DNA from: Acinetobacter halotolerans
Lineage (GTDB): Bacteria > Pseudomonadota > Gammaproteobacteria > Pseudomonadales > Moraxellaceae
Direction: 5' to 3'
DNA: 64,000 nt
Assembly (NCBI RefSeq): GCF_004208515.1
Contig: NZ_SGIM01000001.1
Location: forward strand, 310,001 to 374,000
The position numbers and the translations under genes were made by a program. Below the pieces are notes generated by a model that did not search any database, was not told where the DNA came from, and saw only the letters and a list, made by a program, of their open reading frames with translations. Shown one piece after another: positions 26,343 through 35,697 of the stretch; position 1 is the first letter of the stretch, and each line of letters begins with the position of its first letter.

Positions 26343-26801
26343 TTAGTGACATTGAGCTAAGCTGCTTTGGTTAAAATGGCTTTTTAACTTGTTAAAGTTA
26401 CTTTTTACGTCGGTATTTTGAATATCAAATATGGTGACTTTGCGAGTATTTTGATCTAACTCAGGTTTCTGAGTCGTGTTATTAACTGGACTGTTAGGCG
26501 TGTAGTGAAAGGTTTCCGAAAATGCACGATTGAGTTTATCTTTTCTAAAGTCCCAAGTCTCAGTACTTTCACCACCTTCTAAGTAACCTGTAAATTTGAT
26601 CACGCAACGGTCTTTGTATTTACTTAGCGTTGCAATATTAGTTTTTGTATCGGGTAGCGCATCAATATTTTCAACTTGTTCCAATTGCGTTATGGGAAAT
26701 ACGGTTTGAGTTGGTGTAAGCGAACATGCAGTGAACCCAATACTGCTTGCTATGGTCAATAGGGTTATTTTGAATGGCTTGTTAATCATTATTTGATGCA
26801 T
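26343..26801 (-). CDS. Hypothetical lipoprotein
   Basis: A 152-residue predicted lipoprotein with lipobox FTAC at about residues 23-26. The mature domain has CVIKFTGYLEGG and a terminal cysteine (AQCH) that may form a disulfide with the earlier Cys. ATG at 26801 is used here, but MINKPFK four codons later is an alternative start. It is 24 bp downstream of a LEA-like gene on the same strand, so a two-gene unit is likely. No family recognised. Confidence 0.65.
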   Translation of the reverse strand: MHQIMINKPFKITLLTIASSIGFTACSLTPTQTVFPITQLEQVENIDALPDTKTNIATLSKYKDRCVIKFTGYLEGGESTETWDFRKDKLNRAFSETFHYTPNSPVNNTTQKPELDQNTRKVTIFDIQNTDVKSNFNKLKSHFNQSSLAQCH

Positions 26802-26825
26802 TCCTATAAGTTCTATTTAATCGTA

Positions 26826-27251
26826 TTAATTGGATGATGGCGAGCTTAGATCAGCGGGCTCAATTGGTACATTTCCATCATTTGTACCCACTACAGCATC
26901 TTTAGTGTCTTGCCATTTCTTTGCAGTATAAGTTTTTGCTTTCTCAGTTTGTTCTTGAACAATGACGGACTGTTCAGCACTATATTCTTTGGTACTTTTC
27001 CATTTTTCACCGATTTTTTGTGATGTGTTTTCAGATGCACCTTGAATCGAATCACCTAGGTTCTGCATGCCTTTGCCTGCTTTATAGAGCAAAACACGCG
27101 CTAAGTTTGGATTATCTCCATAAGGTTTAGCATTGGATTGGGTTTCACTCGATGTATGTGTTGGTGTCGTGGTTGTTGTATCCGTTGCCCAGAGTGAAGA
27201 TGATGCAATCAATGTAGTGGCGAAACATAAAACTTTTACTTTGTTCATCAT
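26826..27251 (-). CDS. Secreted LEA-like/apolipoprotein-like small protein
   Basis: A 141-residue protein with a signal peptide (about 1-22, ending LWA), a Thr/Ser-rich spacer and a central amphipathic helical stretch (about 55-120) made of SxKIGEKWKSTKEYSAEQS and EKAKTYTAKKWQDTKDAV segments. The pattern (K/E/A/T-rich with regularly spaced aromatic residues) is like LEA or apolipoprotein-type helices and resembles the body of the repeat protein at 23178-23927. Likely operon with the downstream lipoprotein. Function inferred from composition only. Confidence 0.65.
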   Translation of the reverse strand: MMNKVKVLCFATTLIASSSLWATDTTTTTPTHTSSETQSNAKPYGDNPNLARVLLYKAGKGMQNLGDSIQGASENTSQKIGEKWKSTKEYSAEQSVIVQEQTEKAKTYTAKKWQDTKDAVVGTNDGNVPIEPADLSSPSSN

Positions 27252-27527
27252 CTTTTCTTTCCTTTGAGCGATCTCATTGCAATAAAGTTTTATAGCTTAT
27301 CGTTCGGTAGAAGAAAAGAGTGGGGATGATGTGAAATTGATACAGTTATGTATAAAGGATGAATTTCTAGTTGGAAAGAATAAAGGCGTCTATACAAGAA
27401 GTCTTTATTGAATCGTAAGTTAATATTTAACCTTGTCATACATGTATTCTACCATTGTTCCTGCAAATAAAAGCTCAAGCTCTTATTGCACAAAGTTAAG
27501 TAAATTTAGGAAGCATTAGTGTTTTAA

Positions 27528-27938
27528 TTATTGGATCCTTACAACTTTTTCAACACGGTCTGATGAATCATAGATAACCTGAATAACGACATTATCACCT
27601 CTAGTTGCTGATTCAGGAATTGATAATTTATCTATTAGTGGTTCAAACTTTATGTAGCCTGCCATTAATCCATTGTAGAGTGCTTGTCCATATCGTTTGG
27701 ATGCGCTGCCTCTTTTGTAAAATATAAAAGTGTCGACCCGTTTATCACCGATTAATTTGCTTGAGTTTGGTGTAACCACTTTGCTAATAAATTCACTTCG
27801 AGCCATTCCAATAGCAATAGGATTTTGTATATTTTGATTATGTTCTATCTCAGGCTGCGCTTTGGAACTAGGATTTAAATTACAACCAGTTTGTACCATA
27901 GATAGTAGGAGAAGAAATGATAGAGCGTATTTATTCAT
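27528..27938 (-). CDS. Hypothetical lipoprotein with BamE/SmpA-like layout
   Basis: A 136-residue predicted lipoprotein with the lipobox-like QTGC at residues 16-19. The mature domain runs from a short helix (IGMARSEFISKVVTPN) into strands (KRVDTFIFYKRG) and ends with VVIQVIYDSSDRVEKVVRIQ, the order of elements found in small SmpA/OmlA-type domains. That link is structural guesswork. Transcribed alone, upstream of the glyS terminator. Confidence 0.6.
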   Translation of the reverse strand: MNKYALSFLLLLSMVQTGCNLNPSSKAQPEIEHNQNIQNPIAIGMARSEFISKVVTPNSSKLIGDKRVDTFIFYKRGSASKRYGQALYNGLMAGYIKFEPLIDKLSIPESATRGDNVVIQVIYDSSDRVEKVVRIQ

Positions 27939-27969
27939 ATGCTTATAAGTCTATTCAAAAGAAAATAAA

Positions 27970-28000
27970 TAAAAACCCGCTTCTAAAAGCGGGTTTTTTA
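27970..28000. terminator. Intrinsic terminator of glyQS
   Basis: The stem AACCCGCTT/AAGCGGGTT with a CTAA loop is flanked by A and T runs, immediately beyond the glyS stop on the minus strand. It also insulates the lipoprotein gene start region. Confidence 0.92.
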
Positions 28001-28011
28001 TAAAAAGTAAA

Positions 28012-30081
28012 TTAACCCTGCAACACACTCACATCAGCCACAGCGGTAAACAAGCCACGCAACTGAGCCAATAAACGTAAACGGTTAGCTTTCAATTCAG
28101 CGTCGTCTGCCATAACCATCACACCTTCAAAGAACGCATCAATAGGTGCACGAAGGGCAGCAAGCTTAGACAGCGCTTCAGTATAGTCACGCGCATCCAG
28201 CAAAGGCTGAACCACTGGTGTTAAAGCCGATAATTCCGCATAAAGTGCTTTTTCAGCCGCTTCAACGAGATTCGCTTCAACCACCGCACCTTCAGGCGTT
28301 GCTTCTTTGGCAAGAATATTGGCAACACGTTTGTTTGCAGCAGCTAAAGCAGCCGCTTCAGGTAAAGTACGGAAGTGATTGACCGCATTCACACGCTTAT
28401 CAAAATCAAGTGGCGATTTTGGTGCAAGTGCTTGAACTGATTGCAGTACATCCACTGCAACACCTTGATCTTCATACTTGGCACGATAACGGCCTTCAAG
28501 GAAAGCAACGGCATCAGCACGCGTCTTATCATGATCTTTAACAACGTCGCCATAACCTTGCAGTGCGACATTAACCAATTCTTCAATCGTGACATCAAGT
28601 TCATTTTCAATCACTAAACGCAAAATACCGATTGCAGAACGGCGTAATGCAAACGGGTCTTTAGAACCTGTAGGCGCTTGACCAATACCAAAAATACCAA
28701 CAAGCGTATCTAAACGATCAGCAAGGGCAATGGTTGTACCTGTCTTAGTCTGTGGTAATACATCACCAGCAAACTTAGGTAAATATTGTTCACCTAGCGC
28801 TTCTGAAACTTCGGTGTTTTCACCTTCAAGACGGGCATAGTAAGTCCCTGCAATACCTTGAAGTTCAGGGAATTCACCAACGAGTTCAGAGGTTAAGTCG
28901 CATTTCGCAAGTAAAGCTGCTTTCTCAGCATCAATAACATTCGCACCCGTGATTGGTGATAACGCTACAGCCAATTTTGCAATACGTTCTGATTTATTCC
29001 AAAGCGTACCCAATTGGGCTTGGAATACCATATTGGCTAATTTTTCTTTACGACTTGCGAGCGGTTGCTTTTGGTCTTGTAAGAAGAAGAATTCAGCATC
29101 AGACAAACGCGGGCGTACAACTTTCTCATTCCCTTCAATAATTTGAATCGGATCTTTCGACTCAATATTTGAAATAGTGATGAAGTAAGGCTGTAATTTA
29201 CCTTCAGCATTGATCAAACAGAAATACTTTTGGTTGTCCTGCATGGTGGTAATCAAAGCTTCTTGAGGAACGGCTAAATAGCGTTCTTCAAAAGTCGCAC
29301 GTAATGCGACTGGCCATTCAACCAAACTGGTCACTTCATCAAGCAAGTTTGCAGGAACAATTGCAGTCGCGTTGACATCATCCGCCAATTTTTTCACTTG
29401 TTCTTGAATGGTCGCTTGACGCTTTTCAAAGTCTGCTACTACATAAGCTTTTTCTAAAGTCGCTAAGTAATCGTTGGCATGCGCCAAAGTCACCGCTTCA
29501 GGGGCATGGAAACGATGACCATAAGTCACGTTACCCGCTTTGTGATCTTGAATGGTTGCTTCAACCACTTGATCATCTTTCAGCAACACCACCCATTTCA
29601 CTGGACGCACGAACTCAGTACGGCTTGCTGCTGAACGCATACGTTTTGCGATAGGCAAGTTGTCTAACGCAGTTTGCAAAATCTGTGGCAGTAAAGCATC
29701 AAGGCTTTGACCTTTTACATCTTTTAAGAAGCAAACTTTTTCAACCTTACCTGCTTGGAAAGTAGAAAGCTGATCAACTGTAATGCCTTGACCACGCATA
29801 AAGCCTTCGAGTGCTTTAGTTGGTTTACCTTCTGCATCATAAGCGGCTTGAACAGCAGGGCCGTCAAAACGTTTCTGGGTATCTGCTTGAGCTGCATCAA
29901 TATCCACAATTTTAATTGCTAAACGACGTGGAGCAGCATAAGCTTCGATTGATGCAAAGTTTAAGCCCGCATCCTTTAAACCTTTTTCCGTTTCAGCTTT
30001 TAAAGCATCACGTAGAGTTTTTAAGCTTTTTGGTGGAAGTTCTTCACAGCCAAGTTCGAATAAAACAGTATGCTTTGTCAT
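28012..30081 (-). CDS. glyS: Glycyl-tRNA synthetase beta subunit
   Basis: Beta chain of the alpha2beta2 glycyl-tRNA synthetase (689 aa, the usual bacterial length), needed for tRNA-Gly recognition. It begins [20 protein letters not shown], the family N-terminus, and carries [43 protein letters not shown] and [17 protein letters not shown] blocks, ending in the helical anticodon-binding region. The ATG overlaps the glyQ stop (TAATG), giving translational coupling. Confidence 0.97.
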   Translation of the reverse strand: MTKHTVLFELGCEELPPKSLKTLRDALKAETEKGLKDAGLNFASIEAYAAPRRLAIKIVDIDAAQADTQKRFDGPAVQAAYDAEGKPTKALEGFMRGQGITVDQLSTFQAGKVEKVCFLKDVKGQSLDALLPQILQTALDNLPIAKRMRSAASRTEFVRPVKWVVLLKDDQVVEATIQDHKAGNVTYGHRFHAPEAVTLAHANDYLATLEKAYVVADFEKRQATIQEQVKKLADDVNATAIVPANLLDEVTSLVEWPVALRATFEERYLAVPQEALITTMQDNQKYFCLINAEGKLQPYFITISNIESKDPIQIIEGNEKVVRPRLSDAEFFFLQDQKQPLASRKEKLANMVFQAQLGTLWNKSERIAKLAVALSPITGANVIDAEKAALLAKCDLTSELVGEFPELQGIAGTYYARLEGENTEVSEALGEQYLPKFAGDVLPQTKTGTTIALADRLDTLVGIFGIGQAPTGSKDPFALRRSAIGILRLVIENELDVTIEELVNVALQGYGDVVKDHDKTRADAVAFLEGRYRAKYEDQGVAVDVLQSVQALAPKSPLDFDKRVNAVNHFRTLPEAAALAAANKRVANILAKEATPEGAVVEANLVEAAEKALYAELSALTPVVQPLLDARDYTEALSKLAALRAPIDAFFEGVMVMADDAELKANRLRLLAQLRGLFTAVADVSVLQG

Positions 30082-31070
30082 TATTTATTCTCCTTCGCTT
30101 TTTCAGCTTGGGCTGCTTCTGCTTCAACTTGTGCTTTTAACTGAGCTAATACTTCATCACGTAAATGTGGTTCTGCCATTGGGAAACCGAGTTTCGCACG
30201 GGCAGCCACATAACTTTGTGCAATTGAACGCGCTAAAGTACGAACACGTAAGATATAACGCTGACGTTCAGTAACAGAGATTGCACCGCGTGCGTCGAGT
30301 AAGTTAAAGCAGTGAGATGCTTTGATCACTTGTTCATAAGCAGGAAGTGGCAGTTCAGCTTCGATTAAACGTGAGGCTTCAGCTTCATAGAAGTCAAACA
30401 ATTCAAACATTTTATCGACTGGCGCGTATTCAAAGTTATAAGTCGATTGCTCAACTTCATTTTGATGGAACACATCACCATAAGTCACTGTACCGAATTG
30501 ACCTTTGGTCCAAACAAGATCGTAAACTGAGTCTACACCTTGAAGATACATCGCAAGACGTTCTAAACCGTAAGTGATTTCACCAGTCACAGGGTAGCAC
30601 TCAACACCACCGACTTGCTGGAAGTAAGTGAACTGAGTCACTTCCATACCATTTAACCAGACTTCCCAACCTAAGCCCCAAGCACCAAGAGTCGGAGATT
30701 CCCAGTTGTCTTCCACGAAACGAATGTCGTGGGTCAGAGTATCAATCCCGATGGCTTTTAAAGAGTCGAGATAAAGCTGTTGGATATTATCTGGGTTTGG
30801 CTTAAGCACCACTTGGAACTGATAGTAGTGTTGTAAACGGTTAGGGTTCTCACCATAACGACCATCCTTTGGACGACGTGAAGGTTGAACATATGCCGCG
30901 TTCCAAGTTTCTGGCCCTAATGCACGTAAGAAGGTTGCAGTGTGGAATGTCCCTGCACCCATTTCCATATCATATGGTTGTAATATGACGCAGCCTTGCT
31001 CCGCCCAATAGTTTTGTAGGGCAAGAATTAAGCCCTGAAATGTATCAATATGCGATATAGCACGACTCAT
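30081..31070 (-). CDS. glyQ: Glycyl-tRNA synthetase alpha subunit
   Basis: Catalytic class II alpha chain (329 aa from the ATG at 31070). The family starts near this Met, with [19 protein letters not shown] soon after; the frame extends eight codons further up but without support. Motifs [18 protein letters not shown] and [19 protein letters not shown] are intact. The C-terminus ends in a Glu/Ala-rich helix. It is first in the glyQS operon, divergent from an AT-rich DUF2971 gene. Confidence 0.97.
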   Translation of the reverse strand: MSRAISHIDTFQGLILALQNYWAEQGCVILQPYDMEMGAGTFHTATFLRALGPETWNAAYVQPSRRPKDGRYGENPNRLQHYYQFQVVLKPNPDNIQQLYLDSLKAIGIDTLTHDIRFVEDNWESPTLGAWGLGWEVWLNGMEVTQFTYFQQVGGVECYPVTGEITYGLERLAMYLQGVDSVYDLVWTKGQFGTVTYGDVFHQNEVEQSTYNFEYAPVDKMFELFDFYEAEASRLIEAELPLPAYEQVIKASHCFNLLDARGAISVTERQRYILRVRTLARSIAQSYVAARAKLGFPMAEPHLRDEVLAQLKAQVEAEAAQAEKAKENK

Positions 31071-31206
31071 GGTGCATCCACTGGAATCAAACAAAAATTG
31101 TGGTTAAGTATAAGGATTTTGGGGAGTAGTGGCAAAGGGAAGAAAGTAGTTAATGCATGTTATATTGCTTCAATAAAGGTGAAATTTGAAAAAAATGGAT
31201 AACTAA

Positions 31207-32019
31207 ATGATTTTCAATAGAGACTCTAAAAAATATTTATATCATTACACACGAGCCGATACAGCAATCAATTATATTTTACAAAGTAACACACTTAAAG
31301 TTAGTTCTTTTCAAAATACTAATGATCCCAAAGAGTCTAAGAATTGGTTATTTGAAATAGGAACAAATCATAATTTGGATCTCGGTACATATAACTTATG
31401 GGCGCTATCTGATGAGCTAAATAGAGAAATTAAATCTAAAACATATGTTATATGTTTTTCTAAGGATAAAGTTTTAACGGGTAATCATTTAAATGATCTA
31501 TTGAGCAGAGGGTATGGGCACTCAAGAATGTGGGCTCAATATGCTGCAAATCATACAGGTATTTGTTTAGTTTTTGACAATGATCTACTTGGTCAAGCAT
31601 TTCATAACGAGTTTTCTAATTTTACTTATTTTGCTCAGAATATTAACTATGTTGATAGGTTCATTGCAGAAAGAAATTCCGCATACATAATAAATGTAGA
31701 TTTTTTGGAAAGTTTAGACTCAGACATGAAAGAGTATGCTTTATGTCATTTAGAAACCCATAAAGATAGGCTCTTTTTTGAAAAACTATTAGATTGGGAA
31801 CAAGAACAAGAATACCGTTGGGTTCTGATGGGGGGAGATGTTAATCGAGAACCATTATTCAACTATCTAAACTCATTGAAAGGTATTGTATTTGGAGCTA
31901 ATTGCTCGGAAGAAAATATTTCTAAAATAGTTGAGATGACAAAAAATAAAGGAACTGAATATACACAATTAAAATGGAGAAATTGTTCGCCATGGTATAA
32001 TTTTGAAAGAAGATTTTGA
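31207..32019 (+). CDS. DUF2971 domain protein
   Basis: A 270-residue soluble protein with the DUF2971 pattern: LYHYTRADTAINYIL at the N-terminus, FQNTNDPKES, VICFSKDK, then MWAQYAANHTGICLVFD. It ends with a Trp/Arg-rich YRWVLMGG segment. Function of the family is unknown. The gene is markedly more AT-rich than glyQ and the next gene, suggesting horizontal acquisition. It lies 109 bp upstream of the radical-SAM gene in the same direction. No partner is evident. Confidence 0.8.
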   Translation: MIFNRDSKKYLYHYTRADTAINYILQSNTLKVSSFQNTNDPKESKNWLFEIGTNHNLDLGTYNLWALSDELNREIKSKTYVICFSKDKVLTGNHLNDLLSRGYGHSRMWAQYAANHTGICLVFDNDLLGQAFHNEFSNFTYFAQNINYVDRFIAERNSAYIINVDFLESLDSDMKEYALCHLETHKDRLFFEKLLDWEQEQEYRWVLMGGDVNREPLFNYLNSLKGIVFGANCSEENISKIVEMTKNKGTEYTQLKWRNCSPWYNFERRF

Positions 32020-32128
32020 AGATTTACACGTCACCTCATGACGCATTGCATCTCCCATGCTCTTAATTTCACAACTTGGAAATGCTAATTTTTAAACGAT
32101 ATTTTCTGTTCTCCTCAGGTCGTTTGAA

Positions 32129-33391
32129 ATGTCAGATCGCATTCGTGAAAAACTACAAATTCTTGCGGACGCAGCCAAATACGATGTGTCCTGTTCATCC
32201 AGTGGTAGTGACCGTAAAAATAAAGATAAGGGGCTAGGTGATGCCAGTCGCTCAGGGATTTGTCATAGCTATACCGAAGATGGTCGTTGTGTTTCGCTGC
32301 TGAAAATCTTGTTTAGTAATGTCTGTATTTTTGACTGTGCTTATTGCGTGTCACGCCGTTCCAATGACGTCAAACGCGCTGCCTTTACCGTACAGGAAGT
32401 GGTTGACCTGACCATTAATTTTTATCGTCGTAATTATATTGAGGGGTTATTCCTTAGCTCAGGCATTTTTAAATCTGCAGACTATACGATGGAGCGGATG
32501 CTGCAAGTGGTGAAAAAACTACGTCTAGAAGAAAATTTTAATGGCTATATTCATCTTAAAACTATTCCAGGAGCATCGCCTGAGTTGATTCATGAAGCAG
32601 GTCTTTATGCAGATCGAATGAGCATTAATTTGGAAATGCCAACTGAGGTCGGATTAAAAACCTTTGCCCCTGAAAAATCACATCAAGAAGTACAAAAAGA
32701 CTTAGGCTTAGTGCGAGATCGGTTGATTCAACTCAAAGATGAACGTCAAATTATTAAACATGTACCAAAATATGTACCCGCAGGACAGACCACACAAATG
32801 GTAGTCGGTGCACATCAAGAAACAGATCAAGATGTGCTTGTGATGGCAGATCGACATTACAAAGAATTCAAATTAAAACGAGTCTATTTCTCAGGCTATA
32901 TCCCAATTAATACTGAAAATAATTACTTGCCTGCGGTAGGTTCTGCACCGCCATTGTTACGTGAAAATCGACTCTATCAGAGTGATTGGCTAATGCGTTT
33001 TTACGGTTTTGAAGTCAATGAAATCGTCAATGAAAAACACCCTCATCTTGATCTAGATGTTGACCCAAAACTAAGTTGGGCACTACGACATCCTGAGCAG
33101 TTTCCTGTCGATCTAAATCGTGCAGATTACCGTATGATTTTACGTGTACCGGGTATTGGAGTGAAGTCGGCCAAGAAAATTGTGCAAGCGCGACGTTTTG
33201 GCAAGATACATAATGATTTACTGAAAAAATTAGGTGTGGCGTATTCACGCGCTAAGTTTTTTATTCGTTGTGAAGACAGTCCACGCTTCCAAAAAGAACT
33301 TTCTTCTCATTACATCCGTCAACAAATTCTGACTCAAGGCTCATCTAAGTATGTCAAACAACTTTCACCTCAACTTAGTTTAGGCTTCTAG
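32129..33391 (+). CDS. Putative DNA modification/repair radical SAM protein
   Basis: A 420-residue radical-SAM enzyme of the type named putative DNA modification/repair radical SAM protein (TIGR03916-like). The 4Fe-4S cluster motif CxxxCxxC is C66, C70, C73 (CIFDCAYC). The C-terminus holds a helix-hairpin-helix DNA-binding motif (VPGIGVKSAKKIV, about 340-352). Additional cysteines C22, C45 and C54 lie before the cluster. The next gene overlaps its stop codon and is the known companion (DUF4130 type). In other genomes a uracil-DNA-glycosylase domain accompanies the pair; none is here. Substrate not established. Confidence 0.88.
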   Translation: MSDRIREKLQILADAAKYDVSCSSSGSDRKNKDKGLGDASRSGICHSYTEDGRCVSLLKILFSNVCIFDCAYCVSRRSNDVKRAAFTVQEVVDLTINFYRRNYIEGLFLSSGIFKSADYTMERMLQVVKKLRLEENFNGYIHLKTIPGASPELIHEAGLYADRMSINLEMPTEVGLKTFAPEKSHQEVQKDLGLVRDRLIQLKDERQIIKHVPKYVPAGQTTQMVVGAHQETDQDVLVMADRHYKEFKLKRVYFSGYIPINTENNYLPAVGSAPPLLRENRLYQSDWLMRFYGFEVNEIVNEKHPHLDLDVDPKLSWALRHPEQFPVDLNRADYRMILRVPGIGVKSAKKIVQARRFGKIHNDLLKKLGVAYSRAKFFIRCEDSPRFQKELSSHYIRQQILTQGSSKYVKQLSPQLSLGF

Positions 33392-34188
33392 TGATGTTAA
33401 GTGATGGTATTGCTTATTATTACTTTGATGGTTCAATGGTCGGCTTACTCAATTGCGTCTTTCGTGCTTTTCAATTTAAAGAGTTCCAAGTTCAACTCTG
33501 TTTAAATGAAGGGGCGCAGCATGGATTATTTGCTACTGTTGTTGAGATTCCAAATGATGAACAGCATGCGCAACGTGTTTGGTCTGCATTACAACAACGC
33601 CTGTCAAAGTCATCGTTAAGACAGTTCTATTTTGCATATTTATCCGAATCGCTGGACGCTTATCAGCATTTATTTAATTACTGTGTCTATGTTTTTCGAC
33701 ATCAACATTCAGTCGAGAAAAATTATTCACATCCTAGCGTTTTAGCGATTTCGCAATGGACGAAAAAGGTGGGGCGCGAAAAACATCGGATGGAGGCATT
33801 CATTCGCTTTAAAAAAACCACAGATGAATTGTTTATCAGTTTAATTCGTCCTGATTTTAATGTGTTGCCACTGATTCAGCCGCATTTTAAGCGTCGTTAT
33901 CAAGACCAGCGCTGGCTGATTTATGATGAGCAACGTAAGTATGGTCTTTATTATGATTTACGCGAGATCCATGAAGTCTCTTTTGACGCCAATGAGGTTG
34001 ATCCGAATATTGAAAAGGGTACGAGCCAGAGTTTTCAATTGGAGCTCGATGAAAAAGAAGCGTTGTTTGATCAGCTTTGGAAAGATTATTTTAATAGTAT
34101 CAATATTAAGGAGCGTCAAAACATTAAACTTCATGTTCAATACTTGCCAAAACGCTATTGGCGCTACTTAAATGAAAAAATCATCTAA
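33391..34188 (+). CDS. DUF4130 / TIGR03915-type putative DNA metabolism protein
   Basis: A 265-residue companion of the radical-SAM protein. It begins at GTG 33391, whose G is the last base of the upstream TAG stop, or at the next ATG; either way translation is coupled. Family-like features are the YYFDGSMVGLLNCVFRAF opening, a central KKVGREKHRMEAFIRF segment and a C-terminal LPKRYWRYLNEK. The length ends with the DUF4130 domain, so there is no fused uracil-DNA glycosylase as seen in some homologues. Role in DNA repair is predicted by association only. Confidence 0.85.
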   Translation: MMLSDGIAYYYFDGSMVGLLNCVFRAFQFKEFQVQLCLNEGAQHGLFATVVEIPNDEQHAQRVWSALQQRLSKSSLRQFYFAYLSESLDAYQHLFNYCVYVFRHQHSVEKNYSHPSVLAISQWTKKVGREKHRMEAFIRFKKTTDELFISLIRPDFNVLPLIQPHFKRRYQDQRWLIYDEQRKYGLYYDLREIHEVSFDANEVDPNIEKGTSQSFQLELDEKEALFDQLWKDYFNSINIKERQNIKLHVQYLPKRYWRYLNEKII

Positions 34189-34284
34189 AAATAATTTCTC
34201 CAAATAATACATATTCTTAAGTGAATTTTGTTTCTCTATACGATTTTTACTGTTGGAAAAATGCAGGAAATGATTAATTTTGTA

Positions 34285-34307
34285 TTAATGTTATGTTATA
34301 ACGTTTC
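34285..34307 (+). promoter_or_regulatory. Zur-like operator upstream of AztD-like gene
   Basis: The near-palindrome reads AATGTTATG then TTATAACGTTTC, matching the TGTTATA-N-TATAACA type Zur box with two changes in the core. It lies just upstream of a TATAAA -10-like hexamer (34316-34321) and overlaps where the -35 would be, an arrangement suited to zinc-dependent repression. Confidence 0.65.
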
Positions 34308-34344
34308 AAAATTAGTATAAATCAGTCCAACAGGGGAAATGAGT

Positions 34345-35616
34345 GTGAATAAGTTAAAACAAGCTTATCTGCTGAGTGCGTTATTCAGTAGTGTGTTGTT
34401 ATCCGCATGTGGGGGCAGTGGTGATTCATCGAGTTCATCATCAAACACTCCAAAACCAGAACAACCGACGACGCAAACATATGAAGGTCGTTTGGCGATT
34501 GCTAATGCCGATGCAGATCGTCCAATGCTCTCGGTTTATGATCTAAAAGATCAGAAATTAATTGATAGTAAAGCGTTAAACTATACGCCTTCAGCGATGT
34601 ACAGCAGCCCGCAATCACGTTATGCGGTCATGGTTAGTCGTAATGATGGTGTGGTTCAATTTGCTGATGGCGGTGTCTTTAGTCAAAGCAATCAACTTAA
34701 GGTTAATGCTCCAAATATCTTAACGTTCCAATTGAATGGTGCAACGCCTGCTCATTATCGTAGTTTCAATGGTACGGCGGCATTATTTTATGACGGTAGT
34801 GCGACGGAAGTTTCTAAGTTCGATGTGTTTAATGATGCAATGATTGCTCAGCAAAGTATCGCGACGCAGAAGTTACCAAAAAATCATCATGGGGTAGCTG
34901 AACCACGAGGCGAGTATGTACTCAGTACTTATTTGCCGATCGATGCAACGGCACTCAGTATTATAAAAAGCTATCACATCCATGGTGATCATTATCATGA
35001 AGAACAAACCTTGGTAAATCCATGTAATCGCCTACATGGCGTAGCTTCGATAGCGAATTATGCTGCTTTTGGTTGTGAAGATGGGGTGTTGGTGGTTGAG
35101 CAAAAGAAAGATACTTTTGTTGATAAAAAAGTCTTCATTGATCAGCGTATTTCAACTTTAGCAGGGCATGAGAAAATTAATCAATTTGCTGCATTTGCAT
35201 CAGGGACCCATGCTTTATTTGTTGTAGATCCACAACAAGGGAATGCGATCAGTTTAGACTGGTCGATCGGTGCGAAAGAGCTTGATGGTACAACTGCGGT
35301 TAAACGCTTACAACAAGCATTTGATGCAACAGGACGCTATTTGGCTATTTTGGATAGTATGGGCACTGTGCATGTGATTGATACGCAAACTTGGCAACGA
35401 TTAGGTCAAATTCAGGCGATTAACAATGTTATTGGTACTGAACTTTCTAAAAGTCGTTTAGTGGTCAATGCTGCGTCAGACACGATTTTTATCAATGATA
35501 CTCAAGCCAAAACGATTGTTGAACTTGATTTGAAGAACTTAAAAATCAAACAAACCATTCAATTGAATGATGTACCGAATACCTTTACATGGTTAGGTGT
35601 CGCTAAAGCATCTTAA
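34345..35616 (+). CDS. AztD-like zinc-binding beta-propeller lipoprotein
   Basis: A predicted lipoprotein (423 aa from GTG 34345; the in-frame ATG at 34339 is only 2 nt from AGGGG, so GTG with 8-nt spacing is preferred). The lipobox LSAC is followed by a Ser-rich tether. The body is a beta-propeller of repeated YVxxxx blades. Zinc-ligand-like clusters resemble the periplasmic zinc metallochaperone AztD: NHHG, HIHGDHYHEE and CNRLHG. The upstream Zur-like box supports a zinc-starvation role. No aztABC transporter genes are adjacent. Firm as to fold, likely as to zinc, partner unknown. Confidence 0.75.
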   Translation: MNKLKQAYLLSALFSSVLLSACGGSGDSSSSSSNTPKPEQPTTQTYEGRLAIANADADRPMLSVYDLKDQKLIDSKALNYTPSAMYSSPQSRYAVMVSRNDGVVQFADGGVFSQSNQLKVNAPNILTFQLNGATPAHYRSFNGTAALFYDGSATEVSKFDVFNDAMIAQQSIATQKLPKNHHGVAEPRGEYVLSTYLPIDATALSIIKSYHIHGDHYHEEQTLVNPCNRLHGVASIANYAAFGCEDGVLVVEQKKDTFVDKKVFIDQRISTLAGHEKINQFAAFASGTHALFVVDPQQGNAISLDWSIGAKELDGTTAVKRLQQAFDATGRYLAILDSMGTVHVIDTQTWQRLGQIQAINNVIGTELSKSRLVVNAASDTIFINDTQAKTIVELDLKNLKIKQTIQLNDVPNTFTWLGVAKAS

Positions 35617-35624
35617 TTTTTCGA

Positions 35625-35657
35625 TAAAAAATAGCCCAGTAAATGGGCTATTTTTTT
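35625..35657. terminator. Bidirectional intrinsic terminator
   Basis: The stem AAATAGCCCA/TGGGCTATTT with a GTAAA loop is flanked by A and T runs, between the AztD-like gene and the convergent transporter. Confidence 0.92.
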
Positions 35658-35697
35658 GCGGAGAGTTTGAGAATCAATGCAATAACTTAGGACTTAT

